A DNA stretch of 64,000 bases. Origin: Nematopogon swammerdamellus (Eukaryota > Arthropoda > Insecta > Lepidoptera > Adelidae). The notes under the pieces were generated by a model. The model saw only the letters and a list, made by a program, of their open reading frames with translations, did not search any database and was not told where the DNA came from. This document shows, one piece after another, positions 12,347 through 22,763 of the stretch. The stretch is taken from positions 14,009,361 to 14,073,360 of the forward strand of contig OX336343.1 in assembly GCA_946902875.1 (NCBI GenBank), in the 5' to 3' direction. Within the stretch, counting starts at the first letter, position 1; each line of letters opens with the position of its first letter. The position numbers were made by a program, and so were the translations under genes.

Positions 12347-15300
12347 GGAACTGACACGGTTGGCTACATCACCCACAACATCCGTGATGTCAGCCCATAA
12401 CACCGGGTGAACTTGGTGCCACGTCAGCCTTCCCTTCGGTCGTGCCGGCTACACTGAACTGGACGGAAAACACAAACCATTTACATAGCCGCTTCGACCG
12501 ACCTTTCATTCAGTGCGGTGGTACCAACCCGGGCGGGTTAAACCCTACCACCTAGTAATATAAGAAGGGAGTCATATCCCTTATATAATTTTATGTCATC
12601 CATATACAGTAAATGATTAATCTTTTCTCCATTTTTCATTGTATATGTAGCTCTATTATATCGGTTGAGCATTGTTGAAAGCGGATTTAGGCATAAACAG
12701 AAAATCAGTGGTGATAGGGAATCTCCCTGATAAATTCCTCTTTTTAACCGACTTCCAAAAAAGGAGGAGGTTCTCAATTCGTCTATATGTTTTTTTTTTT
12801 TTTTTATTTTTTTTTTTTTTTTTTTTATTTTTTTGTATGTTTGTAACACGATTTCTCCGTCAATTGAGGGCCGATTTAGAAAATTCTTTTTTTGTTAGTT
12901 AGGTCATACTTCCGAGGTGGTCCCATTTCAATTTTATCGAAATTGGTTCAGTGGTTTTCGAAAAATCAGCATAATACTATGGTGTGTGGTTACCTTCAGC
13001 AAAACTTGTGATGTGGTCGTTTTCGGCAATTTTCAGTTTGATAAATTAGTATGGTGTGTGGTTACCTTCAGCAAAACATTTGTGATGTGGACTTATTCAG
13101 CAATTTGCAGTCTGACACATATGGCGAATAATTCTGTACCACTTCAATCGATTTCGATTATTCGATTTCGATTATTCTTTTTTATGTAATATTACTAAAA
13201 AGAATGAAATAAAAACTGTTTTAAAAAATATTAAACCGATTTCCAAAAAACAAAAAAAAAAAAACTAAAAAGTATTAAATACCTAATATTTTGAAATTTT
13301 CTCTGTCCTGTTGAAATACATGAATCGATATACTAGTGATACATATTCGGACCCTTGTTTCATGAATATTCTAAATTTGAAATTTTTTTATCTTTTCCGA
13401 CCGGCGTTTAATTTATTATGGTACCTGGCCAGTACCTACTGTACCGAGTACCATCGAGCTGGTTTGATGATGGAGACAGAAGGTGGCCATAGGAACTCCT
13501 AAACTACACATGATAAACCCATCGTGTTTGGGCTCGTTGCATTTGTCTTCACGAGAAATTTACTTTAGACCTAAAAGATTCTCAATTCGACGGTATGTTT
13601 TCTTTTTTTGGATGTTTGTTACGCGATTACTCCGTCAATTGTGGGCCGATTTTAAAATTCTTTTTTTTTTTATTTGAAAGGGGATAACCCTGAGGTTGTT
13701 GAAGTGAAAACTTCTTTAGCGGCGCTTGGCACTTTTTAGGTGGGTAAAAAATGTATAATTCGCGACATCGCGTCAGCGTCATTTTTAAAATGAAACCTTA
13801 AGTCATTGCATTAAGGGTTAAGTTAGAGTGGCACGGGATCTGCCGGCACTCCCGGAGTGCAACTGTTAAGTAGGGTTCCGTAACACGTTTATGTCTGTCC
13901 ATTCTACTAAGTTCTGCAAAATGAATGTAGGGTTCCGTAACATATGCATGTCTATCCGTTCTACTAAATTTTACAATTTTCAACCAAGGTCCTCCGACGG
14001 TTATTTTATAATAAAAGTAGGCTTCCGTAACACGTTTATGTCTGTCCATTCTACTAAGTTCTGCAACATCACCTACAACGTCCGTGATGTCAGCCCATAA
14101 CACCAGTGCCATGTCAGTGCTTCCCCCTTTGATCGTGCTGACTACACTGAACTGGTCGGAAAACACAAACTATTTACATAGCCGTTTCGACCGACGTTTA
14201 ATTCAGTGCGGTGGTACCAACCCGGGAAGGTTAAACCCTACCACCAAGTAAAATTACGAGGGAAGGGACTTACAGTTTTACGAGGAATCCGAACCTTGGT
14301 CAGCCTCCAACGGTCAGCGGTCACCCATCTAAGCACTGACCGCACCCAGCGTTGCTTAAAATTCAATAGCGACAGTTGACTGTCTGCACCACTGAGCTAT
14401 CGAAGCTGACGTGGTCCTATTTTAATTGGGTCAAGATCGGATTGGAAAGCGAGGCGGAATCGCGAGGCCGAAGGCCGAGCGATTCCGCCGAGTACATTAA
14501 TAGCAAAAAATTACTAAAAAAAACTGTGAAATAAAAAAAAAGTTTTAAAAAACATAAAACCGACTTCCTAAAAAAAGTAAAACTAAAAAACTATTTAAAA
14601 TAAAAATATAAAAACCGCCTTCAAAAATATATGAAATAAAAACCTAAAAAAAAAAACGAACCCTAGAGTTGAAGGCGGTGCTAAAGCAAGCAAAATGATG
14701 CATGAAAGAAAACATGAGCGGATGATAATATCCTTTGTGATTTGTGTAGCCTTTTTAGCACCGCCTTCAACTCTAGGGTTCGTTTTTTTTTTTAGGTTTT
14801 TATTTCATATATTTTTGAAGGCGGTTTTTATATTTTTATTTTAAATAGTTTTTTAGTTTTACTTTTTTTAGGAAGTCGGTTTTATGTTTTTTAAAACTTT
14901 TTTTTTATTCGTATTGAATGTGTTGTTACTGTACAATTAGTACCAGATGCAGTCATTATAATTTGCCATTTTTGCAATGCTCTCTGTATGAAATTTATTA
15001 TTACGTCTGGGCATTTATATATTTTAAGTATGTGTATTATCCAAACATGTCCACGCCATGTTTAAATTTTTCTTGTTGATGTGTGAATCCTCTAATGTGG
15101 ATTTGTTCAATATAAGGTGATCTTTGCAACCTCTGGAAATACGTTTGCAACCTCTTTGGAATGGCGTTATGAATGAATTTATTTCACAGTATCTATACAG
15201 TTCTTCATTTATAATACTAGTTAGTAATTTGTACATAGTAGGTAGACACGCAATTGGTCGCCAATTTTTCGGATTCTTTGTGTCTGAATTTTTTGGTAGA

Positions 15301-18300
15301 AGAGTTACTTTTCCTGTTACAAACCAATCATCAATATTCTCTTCGTCTCGTAAAATCCTATTAAAGCTTTCCATAATATATATGTGTGCACCTGTAAAGT
15401 ATTTTAGATAATAATTTTGAACTTTGTCATTTCCAGGTGATTTCCAATTAGATAGTTTTTTTGTGCAGAATGTGAACATTTCAATGTCAATTTTATTAAA
15501 ATTATGAATTTCTTTGTGATGTATCTGTGATTCTAATTCTTTTAACCAACTGTCGTCCTTATTTATTTCACCAGGTTTGCTGAAAATGTTACTCCAAAAA
15601 AATTCGATTTCATCTTTTGTTGGAATTTCTTTTGGAATATTTTTGTTTTCGAATATATTTTTATAAAATTTGCTTTCATTTTCTCTAAAATCCTTGTTTT
15701 GTTGTACTTTTAAATTTTCTTCTTCGTACCTTTTAATTCTGCCAGCATACATTTTCACCTTTTGTTTTATCAATTCTATCGAGTTGTCACATGATGTAGT
15801 TGAGTCAATTGTATATTTATGAAACAATCTACTCTTTATATTAATCATTCTTCTTGTATTTATACCTCTTTTTATTTCAATTAATTGTCCTAAATCTTTC
15901 CTCAATAATTCAATTTTGTTTTGAATTCTCATTTTCCATTGTGGTGTATTGTTTCTACCGTAATTGTTATTTGTTGTTTTTATTTTTTGGTTGTTTTCTA
16001 CAATTAATGTGTATGCTGCACAATATATAATTGTGTTGATGTCTCTCATTGTCATATTTGTTTTCAGTATTTTTGGCAAATATTTGTTAATGATTTCTAA
16101 ATTTTCAATGAATTTCTTATTAATCTTTGCTTTTGGTAAATAGGATCTCTCGCATATTTCATAAATTTTCATTATTTTTAAATTTTCCTGAAATTTTTTA
16201 ATCAGACCAATTTCATGTTCAGTTGAATGTGTATTATTTTCATCATTATTATTATTGTCTTCATCTTCATTATTTTCTTGTGTCTCTGGATATACTAATG
16301 TTTCCGTTGATTCATTTCCATTTCTAAATAGTATTTCACGTGGTTCATCTTGTTGTATATTTAGTCGTAAATGATATTTTTGTGGTTCATTTTCACTGGT
16401 AGGTATAATTTCTGTTGCATTTTCTTGTCTAATGGTCTCATGGTCCTCATTAGTCAGTATATGAATTTGTCTATCAATGGTTTCCATAGTATTAATTTGT
16501 GTAATAGGTAGTACCTCAATTGTTCTATTGTTATTTTCAAGTAGCCTTTCATTCAGTATTGGATTTTCAGTATATTTCAATAATTCATTTTCATTGACAC
16601 CTATAATTTCTTCATCTTGTAATTCATTTAATTTTTCTATAATATTGACTGTGGTGCTTGGTAAGTGTTTAATTTTTTCTATGATATCGTCTGGTATCAT
16701 TTTGTATATAACAATTTTTCTGGCTTGATTTGAGAGCGTATGTCCATTAAATTTGTAAACTTTTTGATTATTTGGGTTTCTACTACGGAACATTTCCTCC
16801 ATTATTTTCATGTATCCACGTCCTCCCTCTCTTGCTTTAAAATAACAAAACATTAGTTCACACATTTCATCATTGGACCACTGTCTGCGTCCGTCATCGT
16901 TGTTTTGGATAAGATGTATAGCTACTCTTTGATTTATATTATTGTTATGATTGAGGTCTGGAGGAGTTCTGTTTGTAACTTCATTTTTGTGGTCAATTCT
17001 GGCGGAGTTTTCTATCTGTAACAATAACTCTTTTGATAACATTTCGTATTGTATAACTCTCTTTGATTGGGTTGATAGTTTTGCTCCATTCAATCTTGAC
17101 GACTTCAGATTGTCCGGGTTTCTGCACTTATATAAATTTTCGAATCGTGCCAAGTATCCAATTCCTCCTGCTCGTGCGTGGAAATAACAGTACATTAACT
17201 CTCTTAACTCGTCTTTCGTCCACTGCCTTCTTCGATCATTTAGGGTATCGTTTTCTGTTATGGCAGTAATATTTCTTGAATCAGATGTGCCGGCAGCATC
17301 GTTCGAAGTCAGTGCTTCTTGCTGCAAAGCATCATCGTTTGTGTACGAAGTATGTGGCGGGCACGAGTCCATATCAAATTATTTATGGTATTGATTGTTA
17401 AATACTCTTTTCGCTTTTGGCATTGTCTTAATCAATCATCTGTCATAACTTGTCAAAGTTGTTTATTTATCTTTTTCCACTTCAAAACCCACAATGCTTT
17501 TATTTCAGCGAAATATCAACAAATCAGTGTTTTGATATGATATTCTTATTTATTTACCTCTTGTATCTTTATTCTCTTATGCACTCTCTTCAAATTTCAT
17601 TTAATATTAGGTATATTTTCATATTTTTGTTACCTTGTGGAATGTCAGTGTTCACTTTCGATTTTCAGATGTACATATTTCCATAAAAAACAATAAAAAC
17701 AGTAAAACCCCAACTTGTACGATCGTAGAAAATTACACACTATTCAATAATAAATATTTGAAACCCTAAAGCCTTTTAGTAATAAATTTAAAATGATAAC
17801 ACTCTTAGCCACATCACTTCGTACGGATGACATTGACGTATATATATATGTATAATTGGTTTCTCGGAAACGGCTCTAACGATTTGGATGAAATTTTGTA
17901 TTTAGATTATGTGATTTTTTTCAAGTTTATCTAGATAGGTGTAGACGCCGAGCGAAGCTCGGTCGCCCAGGTACTTTTAATAGTTACAGCAACTCTCAGA
18001 TAAGTAATTGATTAATAAGAAAGGAGCTGCACAAAGAATTTTGAGTAATAAAAAAAATATATTGGTTACCCTGAGGACAACCCCTTTTTTCCATACAAAA
18101 CTGGGGACAAAATTGTCCCCTGGGTCACACCTAAAAATTTGGTTAATGTTTAATTTTAAATAGTTCTCTAGTTTTATTTCATTTGCCTATCAACCTAAGT
18201 ATTTGATACGTATTGATTTTTCAACTAAGTAATAAATTGTAATGAACTTTTTTTTATTTGACTTCGCAGCTGGTTTTTACGTTACAAGAAAAAGTTGATC

Positions 18301-20962
18301 CACCCAATTGCATCTTGTAATTCAGACAGTGGAAAGACTGGTTTACCTGCAGCGACGAAAGAGTGAGCAGACGGCAGCGCTTCGCTTGCGATACATCCGC
18401 GTCCGCAACGCTGTCGCCGAGCTGGAGATCACGATGCGTCGCCTGGAGACAGTCGCGCCAGGCCTCACCGTTGCATACTACAACCAGCTGATGGTCGACA
18501 ACCAGAACAACATCGACAAGATCGAAGGTGTTCCTCTTCATATTCCCAGCCAAGCCCACCTGTACGCTTACAACGTTCCTAGCTTCTTCCAGGTTGAGTC
18601 GCGCCATCTCTTACAGTTTCGTAACTCTAACGCTATCTGTTTGTACAACATTTTTAGGTTTCCGTATTCCGTACGGAAGCCTATTACTAAGCCTACGCCG
18701 TCTGTCTGTCCGTCTGTCCGTCCGAGGATCCGTAATAGGTAGCCCGTTGTTTGTAGCCGAGTTATTATGGCGGATATAACAACAATTAATAAAAAATAGA
18801 AAAAGTAAAAAATTAAGAGGGGATCCCTTACAAGAAACGTGTTTTTTTTCAATGTTTTTTTTTTGTGATGCGGAAACCTCGGTGCGCGAGTCCGACTCGC
18901 ACTTGGCCGGTTTTTATAAATATTCACGCGGCGCCTAGTGACTGAAAAATTTCATATATTCCATTGTCCCTCTGTTGTTGGTAGTAGGTACCGAATTGCC
19001 TTTCATTCATGTCATCCGGCATGATATCACGCAAATGTTTGAACGGTGGTTTGAAGACATTAAAAAGAAAAAAAAACGGCCAAGTGCGAGTCGAACTCGC
19101 GCACCGAGCGTTCCTTATCGCCATGTCATGGTTAGCGCCACTCACGCCATCTATGGCGTGTTATGAAATGCTTCATATTAGTTAAATGTCATAATTAGTT
19201 AAAATGCTTCTCACTCTATTCGGTAGATGGCGCGCGCGCATACACTTTTTGGTTTTTTATGGGAACCCCCGTAAATTTTTTACTTATTCTTATTTTTTAT
19301 TATTTGTTGTTATATCGGCCATAATGACACATATTATTCTGTGAAAATTTCAACGGGCTACCTATTACGACTGACTCGACCGGTCTTCTGAGAGACTCCA
19401 TTAGCAACAATGTCATCTAGCCTTTTAACGTAACCTACACCTTTTTCATCTTAGGGCTACTTTCATCATGCAGCAATCTAAATGCAAGTGTCCTCTTGTC
19501 CGCTTTCTCCAAGAAAGAACATTTCCACGCCTCTGATGTCGTGACTTCTTACTGTACATATATAATATATAGATTATGTCCGCCAGCACTTAATAGAGAA
19601 AACATTAGTAAAACATTTGTAGCTCCCGCAGAAACGTGGTGTAATTGACTGACATCAAGAATGTAGCTGGTTGGTGGTTTAGTCATTAATTCACAAAAAA
19701 AAAATTGAAATTTTATTTCCAGAGCGCGATGACGAGCTGATCAAGAACCGAAATAAGGTCACAGAGCACAACCAGATGCTGGCGCACATCCGAGAGAAGT
19801 TGGACCACACCGACGAGGCCATCGACTCCACCGAGTGCGATTTTGGTGACGTAGAGTTGGAGTGGCTTAGGGCTAGAGAGGAACTTAATCAAGCCAAGGT
19901 AATTTTTGTCTACTCCACGCACAGTTTTGTCTTACTAACCTTAAAACTAAAATTTAATTAAATTAAAGGAAAATATACCTTATTAGTTATTACTCAACAC
20001 AAAAGTAGAGAAAAGGCAATGAATTGACGCTGCCTTTAGTCTACTGCGTCGCATCAAACTTGACATAGATCTAGGTAACTCCAATAGAACAAATATCTTT
20101 GCTACTGTTTGATACCAGTTGGAGTTCACCACGTTCTAAGTTTTTAAGTGCATTTTCTTTGGCATAATGATGTTCGTTATGATATGAACTAGAATTATAA
20201 ATATGACGTAATGGGCTGGTATCGTGAATTTTGCATGTGATGTAGAACGACCATGTCACTGCCAGGTAACATAATTAACTTTAGCTTCATGGTGTTTCAA
20301 TGTGCACAGGCTCGCCGAGATTCGCTGCGCGGCCAGTTGAATTTGGAACACCAGAAAGCCGGATTACTCACTCGACCAGACATGCTGTGGGACTATGAGA
20401 CTTCTTCCCAAAAGGTGATTCAGTGATCACTTAATAATTTACATTAATTCTCCACTTAGAATATCAACATCGAACCAGTTTAGAGTATGGTTTTAGGAGC
20501 TTTGTCACTATATCAGCCCCTTGGAAATATCCTATAACTAAAATACTCCTCTTTGAATGTACCCACTGAGAATCTCAGTGAATTTACCACACTTTTGAAA
20601 TTTTCAGTTACATTTTTGTCCAATGGTCTCAACATTACTTTCATCACTAATAGATACTCTCAAAATTATCGGTGATAAGTTTACAAATGGATTTATATAA
20701 AGCCACATGATGTAAACCAAGACACTATTTAGTTAGAACCATATTTTTTTACATATTTCAGGTCAAAGAGCTGCTACAGCAGAAGGCAGATCTGGAAGAA
20801 AGCATCAAACGAAGTACAGCGGAACTGCGCGATGCCCGGAGGAAGATACGTGATCCACACGGCACGGACAGCGTCGAAACAATCTATATGAAGGAGAATA
20901 AAGTAAATGCAGCTAAAGTACTGCCAAATGCCGATCTTGCCAATCTTTCTCACAATGAGTAA
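2614..20962 (+). CDS. CFAP184: CFAP184/CCDC96-like axonemal coiled-coil protein
   Basis: Nine exons: 2614-2638, 4233-4364, 6453-6621, 7080-7206, 8155-8301, 18326-18527, 19723-19898, 20310-20414, 20762-20962. Together they make 1,284 nt, 427 aa plus TAA, with every intron phase compatible. The protein is largely coiled coil. Family marks are 'LQRRLAEYYK' (exon 3), the 'NKGKPI' segment before 'VERLVYLQRRKSEQ' (exons 5-6), 'DKIEERDDELIKNRNKV' across exons 6-7, and 'HQKAGLLTRPDMLWDYE' (exon 8). In ciliates and vertebrates the CCDC96 protein pairs with CCDC113 at the base of radial spoke 3; in a moth the likely site is the sperm flagellum. Vertebrate CCDC96 is about 550 aa, so this protein lacks most of the acidic N-terminal region. 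The start is the least certain part: it needs the donor CCCA|GTAATA after codon 8, and it is supported by phase and by the X-box upstream. Exon 2 is supported only by open frame, splice sites and phase. Intron 5 is 10 kb and full of transposons. Confidence 0.85.
3025..3140 (+). repeat. 3' end fragment of the 'CTCGCACTTGGCCGG' repeat family
   Basis: Contains the GATACGGAACCCTCGG block followed by GTTCGACTCGCACTTGG and a T-run, the 3' end seen complete at 18657-18920. Lies in CFAP184 intron 1. Confidence 0.55.
3583..3751 (+). mobile_element. 5S-rRNA-headed SINE (interrupted by a MITE)
   Basis: The head carries the internal-promoter region of 5S rRNA: GTTAAGCAAC at 3619 and GTCAGTACTTGAATGGGTGA at 3639. 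It continues into a body (AAACTGTAGGTCCCTTCCCTT, then the GGTGGTAGGGTTT block) shared with the other SINEs here. It is not a 5S gene, since the outer stems are lost. A 298-bp hAT-type MITE is inserted at 3752. Confidence 0.75.
3752..4049. mobile_element. hAT-type MITE with 8-bp target duplication
   Basis: The ends are ACAGAGCAC... and ...GTGCTCTGTGG, so terminal inverted repeats are present. The 8-bp GTTTATCC is duplicated on both sides (3744-3751 and 4050-4057), the hAT signature. The interior has a (GT)n tract and no coding frame. A sister copy in the opposite orientation is at 10035-10320. Confidence 0.8.
4471..4792 (+). mobile_element. SINE, 'AATAGCCCC' head with 'ACAACACCGATTACTCTGC' tail
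   Basis: The head (GGTCGATACTTAAAAAGAA to CGTAAAAGGTGACTAAGG) is the same as in the SINEs at 6668 and 51856. The 3' half (CCTTGGCACGGTCC, TCATGCAGCAGGTGGG, AACACCGATTACTCTGC) is different and is shared with 54861-55205, 58206-59085 and, reversed, 31125-31385. Lies in CFAP184 intron 2. Confidence 0.7.
5320..5745. mobile_element. Foldback element with about 170-bp arms
   Basis: The left arm (about 5325-5500, including TCAGCTGCAAATATTTTGGG and ACAATCAAAACGTG) is the diverged reverse complement of the right arm (about 5545-5735, including CCCAAAATATTTGCAGCT and TTTTGATTGTGT). The short GC-rich centre contains GGCGCGCGGCGGC. No coding frame. Confidence 0.6.
6668..6988 (+). mobile_element. SINE, 'AATAGCCCC' head with 'GGTGGTAGGGTTT' body
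   Basis: Runs from CCGTGTGGGGCCGGTAC through GGTGGTAGGGTTTAACCC, AATGAAAGGTCGGTCGAAAC and CAGTGTAGCCAGCACGACC to GTGTCAGTTTC and an A-tract. The same body follows a 5S head at 3583 and, reversed, at 9841-10516. Lies in CFAP184 intron 3. Confidence 0.75.
7725..7965 (+). repeat. Dispersed repeat, 3' end of an uncharacterised retroelement
   Basis: The 'ACTAGCTCCGCCCGCGGC' start, 'AAAATCGGTTCAGTGGTTCT' and the run of CAGACAGACATACA followed by GGATTTTATTATAGG are typical of the short lepidopteran repeats that end in such motifs. No coding frame. Lies in CFAP184 intron 4. Confidence 0.5.
8302..9236. other. Start of CFAP184 intron 5, nothing certain
   Basis: AT-rich intron sequence. A 68-codon minus-strand frame at 8832-9038 next to the reverse transcriptase fragment may be transposon debris, but I see no family motif in it. 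Confidence 0.35.
9237..9520 (+). pseudogene. Jockey-like LINE reverse transcriptase fragment
   Basis: The translation contains 'YAHDLQLYLAGS', then 'INADLATIFGWTRSFGLVVN' and, after a frame break near 9400, 'YAKVFKYLGIVMDDTLSWQ'. This is the region from the catalytic YADD box to the thumb of jockey/R1-type LINE reverse transcriptases. The first catalytic Asp of YADD is His, there is a TGA and frame loss, and only about 95 codons remain, so it is a dead fragment. Confidence 0.7.
9841..10516 (-). mobile_element. Full-length 5S-rRNA-headed SINE split by a MITE
   Basis: Reading the minus strand from about 10516: a head with 5S-like sequence (GTTAAGCAACGCTGGGCC and GTCAGTACTTGGATGGGTGA, 10425-10466), then the shared body, then CAGTGTAGTCAGCACGATC and GTGTCAGTTTCCAT with an A-tail at 9841. 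Without the 286-bp MITE it is about 380 bp. It is the best-preserved 5S head in the window. Confidence 0.75.
10035..10320. mobile_element. hAT-type MITE with GTGATACC duplication
   Basis: Sister of 3752-4049 in reverse. Ends are ACAGAGCATCGAAT and ATTCGATGCTCTGTGG. The 8-bp GTGATACC stands at 10027-10034 and again at 10321-10328. It sits inside the body of a 5S-headed SINE, so it inserted after the SINE. Confidence 0.85.
12317..12582 (-). mobile_element. SINE inserted just after the LINE's YMDD box
   Basis: Reversed copy of the shared body: A-tail at 12317-12341 (as T), then GGAACTGACACGGTTGGC to GGGAGTCATATCCCTT. It has no head. The LINE frame reads straight across if this block is ignored, and a short ATAT is found on both sides as a likely target duplication. 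Confidence 0.75.
12745..13785. repeat. Repeats of the 'ACCGACTTCCAAAAAAGGAGG' family
   Basis: Two related blocks, 12745-13200 and 13560-13785, share 'TTCTCAATTCG', a T-run, 'TTTGT.ACGCGATT.CTCCGTCAATTG.GGGCCGATTT' in outline and 'GGTCCCATTTCAATTT' in the first. They are non-coding and lie inside the LINE. The ends of the foldback at 14531-14909 carry the same 'AACCGACTTCC' motif. Confidence 0.5.
14064..14411 (-). mobile_element. 5S-rRNA-headed SINE, reversed
   Basis: Third copy with a 5S-like head (GGTCACCCATCTAAGCACTG and CAGCGTTGCTTAA on the plus strand at about 14319-14360) followed by the shared body. The 3' end joins a short unit (GGCTTCCGTAACACGTTTATG) that is repeated three times between 13873 and 14064. 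Confidence 0.7.
14531..14909. mobile_element. Foldback element with about 155-bp near-perfect arms
   Basis: The left arm 14531-14685 and right arm 14754-14909 are almost exact reverse complements, around a 68-bp loop starting GCAAGCAAAATGATGC. The inner ends are GAACCCTAGAGTTGAAGGCG and its complement. The outer ends are A/T runs next to AACCGACTTCC. Near-identity of the arms suggests a young insertion or arm-to-arm conversion. Confidence 0.75.
17373..18325. other. End of CFAP184 intron 5
   Basis: AT-rich sequence upstream of the LINE and then a repeat-like block at 17800-17985 ending GTAGACGCCGAGCGAAGCTC, a motif that resembles dispersed lepidopteran repeats. No gene seen. The exon 6 acceptor (TTCAG) is at 18321-18325. 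Confidence 0.4.
18657..18920 (+). repeat. Complete 'CTCGCACTTGGCCGG' family repeat
   Basis: Starts with GTTTCCGTATTCCGTACGG, runs through CTATTACTAAGCCTACG and a (GTCT/GTCC)n tract, TAATAGGTAGCCCGTTG, and ends ATGCGGAAACCTCGGTGCGC, CTCGCACTTGGCCGG and a T-run. A reversed relative is at 19068-19400; others are at 28985-29345, 34785-35020, 50739-51135 and 59690-60000. Non-coding. The class is not settled from sequence alone. Confidence 0.65.
19068..19400 (-). repeat. 'CTCGCACTTGGCCGG' family repeat, reversed
   Basis: Begins with CGGCCAAGTGCGAGTCG and GTTCCTTATCGCCATGTC, then TATTATTTGTTGTTATATCG and CGGGCTACCTATTACG, the reverse order of the copy at 18657-18920. The two copies face each other about 150 bp apart in CFAP184 intron 6. 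Confidence 0.6.
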
Positions 20963-21720
20963 GACAAACATTCCCCATGTTAGAACAATGATGGCACACG
21001 ACTGTTGATGCATCCACATATGAGATGATAATTTTGGCCAGTGGTGTCCCAGATGGAACTTGATGGAAACCAGAAGGAAATACAATCTAGGACTTGTTTT
21101 TGAGATATTTAAGATGTTGCAGATATGTATACAAATGTTGAGGAAAAATTGGTTAGAATTTGTATAATTTTCGAGGAGCGTCTGACTAATGGGCACCGAA
21201 AAAAATTAAACGTGTCCACGACTTCCTTTGTTCGTACGACTCAACGTCAAGCCTAGCACCAGTACTAAATAGGTACTCAATTGTTGCAGGACACGATTTT
21301 CTAATTAGTTGTACAATGTGCATAGTTATTGCTTATTTAAAATGTCACGTTACTTCATACGATTTCGTTGTTCAACAATGTTACGTATGCATGTATCCGT
21401 GATTTAAAAATAAATAACTCGCTCATGTTTCGAAAAGTTTTATTTAAATAAATTACTTTACAATATACGGTTCGACTTATTGGAATAAGTCTTTAATGAT
21501 CATGCGAGGTGAAGAAACAGTTTAGTCCTAATAATGCGGCGCGATATATGTTTTTATGAAAATCGCGGCAAGTGGCATCGTTTCACCTACGAGTAGGTGT
21601 CTAACGATGCCCATGGACATTCTGTGACAATGGCTTGACGGGAGCCTTAGCACGCCCCTTTTGAAAAACCCCAGGCTGTATTTGGAAGGAAATAGAGGGA
21701 GGCAGGGAGTGTGTTTAAAA
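20963..21720. other. CFAP184 3' region and reversed LINE 3' end
   Basis: Downstream of the CFAP184 stop. AATAAA at 21409-21414 could end the CFAP184 transcript, but it may instead be the A-rich tail of a reversed LINE 3' fragment (about 21430-21720) whose GGTGTCTAACGATGCCCATG matches, in reverse, the fragment at 51690-51815. Confidence 0.4.
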
Positions 21721-22024
21721 TTTTACCGGTTCTGTGAATTAAGATCTACAGAACCGGTTGGTGCCGTCACGCATCCGCGGTAGGTCGATTGTGTAGGGGT
21801 GCATCCCGTGCCCAGTACGCGTAGTGCGGAGGTGGAATGGGGACGACGGAATCGCGTTAAAAAGCTTCTCCGAACACATTTTGGCGAACCTAACATGTGT
21901 TGGCACTTGTTAGGATCGCCATACATACAACACAGATAAAATTTGATCACGGAACATCTAAATGGAACAGGTGGAATTTTTTTTTCCACTAGTTCCATGA
22001 TGGAACTAGGCAATGGAACTACTG

Positions 22025-22125
22025 GGACCTGGCGGAATCGAGCACACAGAACTGGACGGAAAATACGAACTATTTGTATAGCCGTTTCGACCGACGTTTC
22101 ATTCGGTGCGGTACCGAGGCTGGCA
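22025..22125 (-). mobile_element. Fragment of the shared SINE body, reversed
   Basis: ACTGGACGGAAAATACGAAC and GCCGTTTCGACCGACGTTTC correspond to the middle of the body seen in the complete copies. No head and no tail. Confidence 0.5.
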
Positions 22126-22757
22126 AAAACAATTTAAATAAATATTAGAAACTGTGGCGAATTGAAAGCTAATTTCATAATTATTTTGACATCATTTATA
22201 AATGTCCTATTAATTTGTTTCAAGACCATAGAAAACAGTCCTCTTACACAATATTCCTTATCTTCCCACTAAACCGGCATCGTCAGAAAAGTAAAGTCAT
22301 CGCAGATAAAGTGAACTCACGTTGTATTTCTAGAGCACGTCTTCCGCTTGCGTCTTTTGAATTTGTAAGTTATCTAGAACGCTTAACTCAGGTTAACCTG
22401 ATAACAACAACAACAGATACTTATTTCTCGACTTATTTTGTACTCATCGTTACTTACCGGACAACTAACAACGAAGCTGTAACTGTCCTAATGTAAATAA
22501 TAAGACGTACTATGAGTAGTAGGACAAGAATCAGTAATTATTTCGAATTTCTTAAAACTGGGATAAATTTTTATGGAACTAGGTAGGTCGTTTCGGTTTC
22601 CTCGAACTTAATTGTGCCTAACTAATGTATATATTAAGTGCTTATTCATTATGTCTAAGTAACGCCTAATACTTATAATAATCACAAACTATGATCAATT
22701 CAAACACACATTCACATCTGCACATACAGGTCATACATAGTTTAAATAAATTAAGCG

Positions 22758-22763
22758 TTTATT
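22758..22763 (-). terminator. Polyadenylation signal of the first SLC17 gene
   Basis: AATAAA on the minus strand, 235 nt after the stop codon, at the end of an ordinary AT-rich 3' region. It is the first such hexamer after the stop that I noticed. Confidence 0.45.

Larger units (their letters stand above)
10766..17372 (-). pseudogene. RLE-type (R4/R2-like) LINE, broken and nested
   Basis: One long ORF type, from ATG at 17372. Residues 48-120 and 162-234 are two copies of a Myb-like domain ('RRQWTKDELRELMYCYF' and 'RRQWSNDEMCELMFCYF'). An acidic linker and RT motifs follow ('WKSPGNDKV', 'NWRPIACLPTMYKLL'). The frame breaks at about 15050, where the segment that should carry the first catalytic Asp of the RT (motif A) is missing. 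RT continues to about 14910, is interrupted by inserted repeats (about 12750-14909), and resumes at 12760-12583 with 'GIYQGDSLSPLIFCLCLNP' and the catalytic 'YMDD'. A SINE interrupts next, then 12316-11418. A run of A at about 11490 shifts the frame before a CCHC knuckle ('CRLFNEKDETAMHIVSGC') and the restriction-like endonuclease ('NNRPDIIYTDK', 'FLIDVTVPSDYNV', 'KLTKYYALRIEIERL'). A TGA at 10979 stands where the family has Trp; the open frame runs on to 10766. Cannot transpose. Confidence 0.85.
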
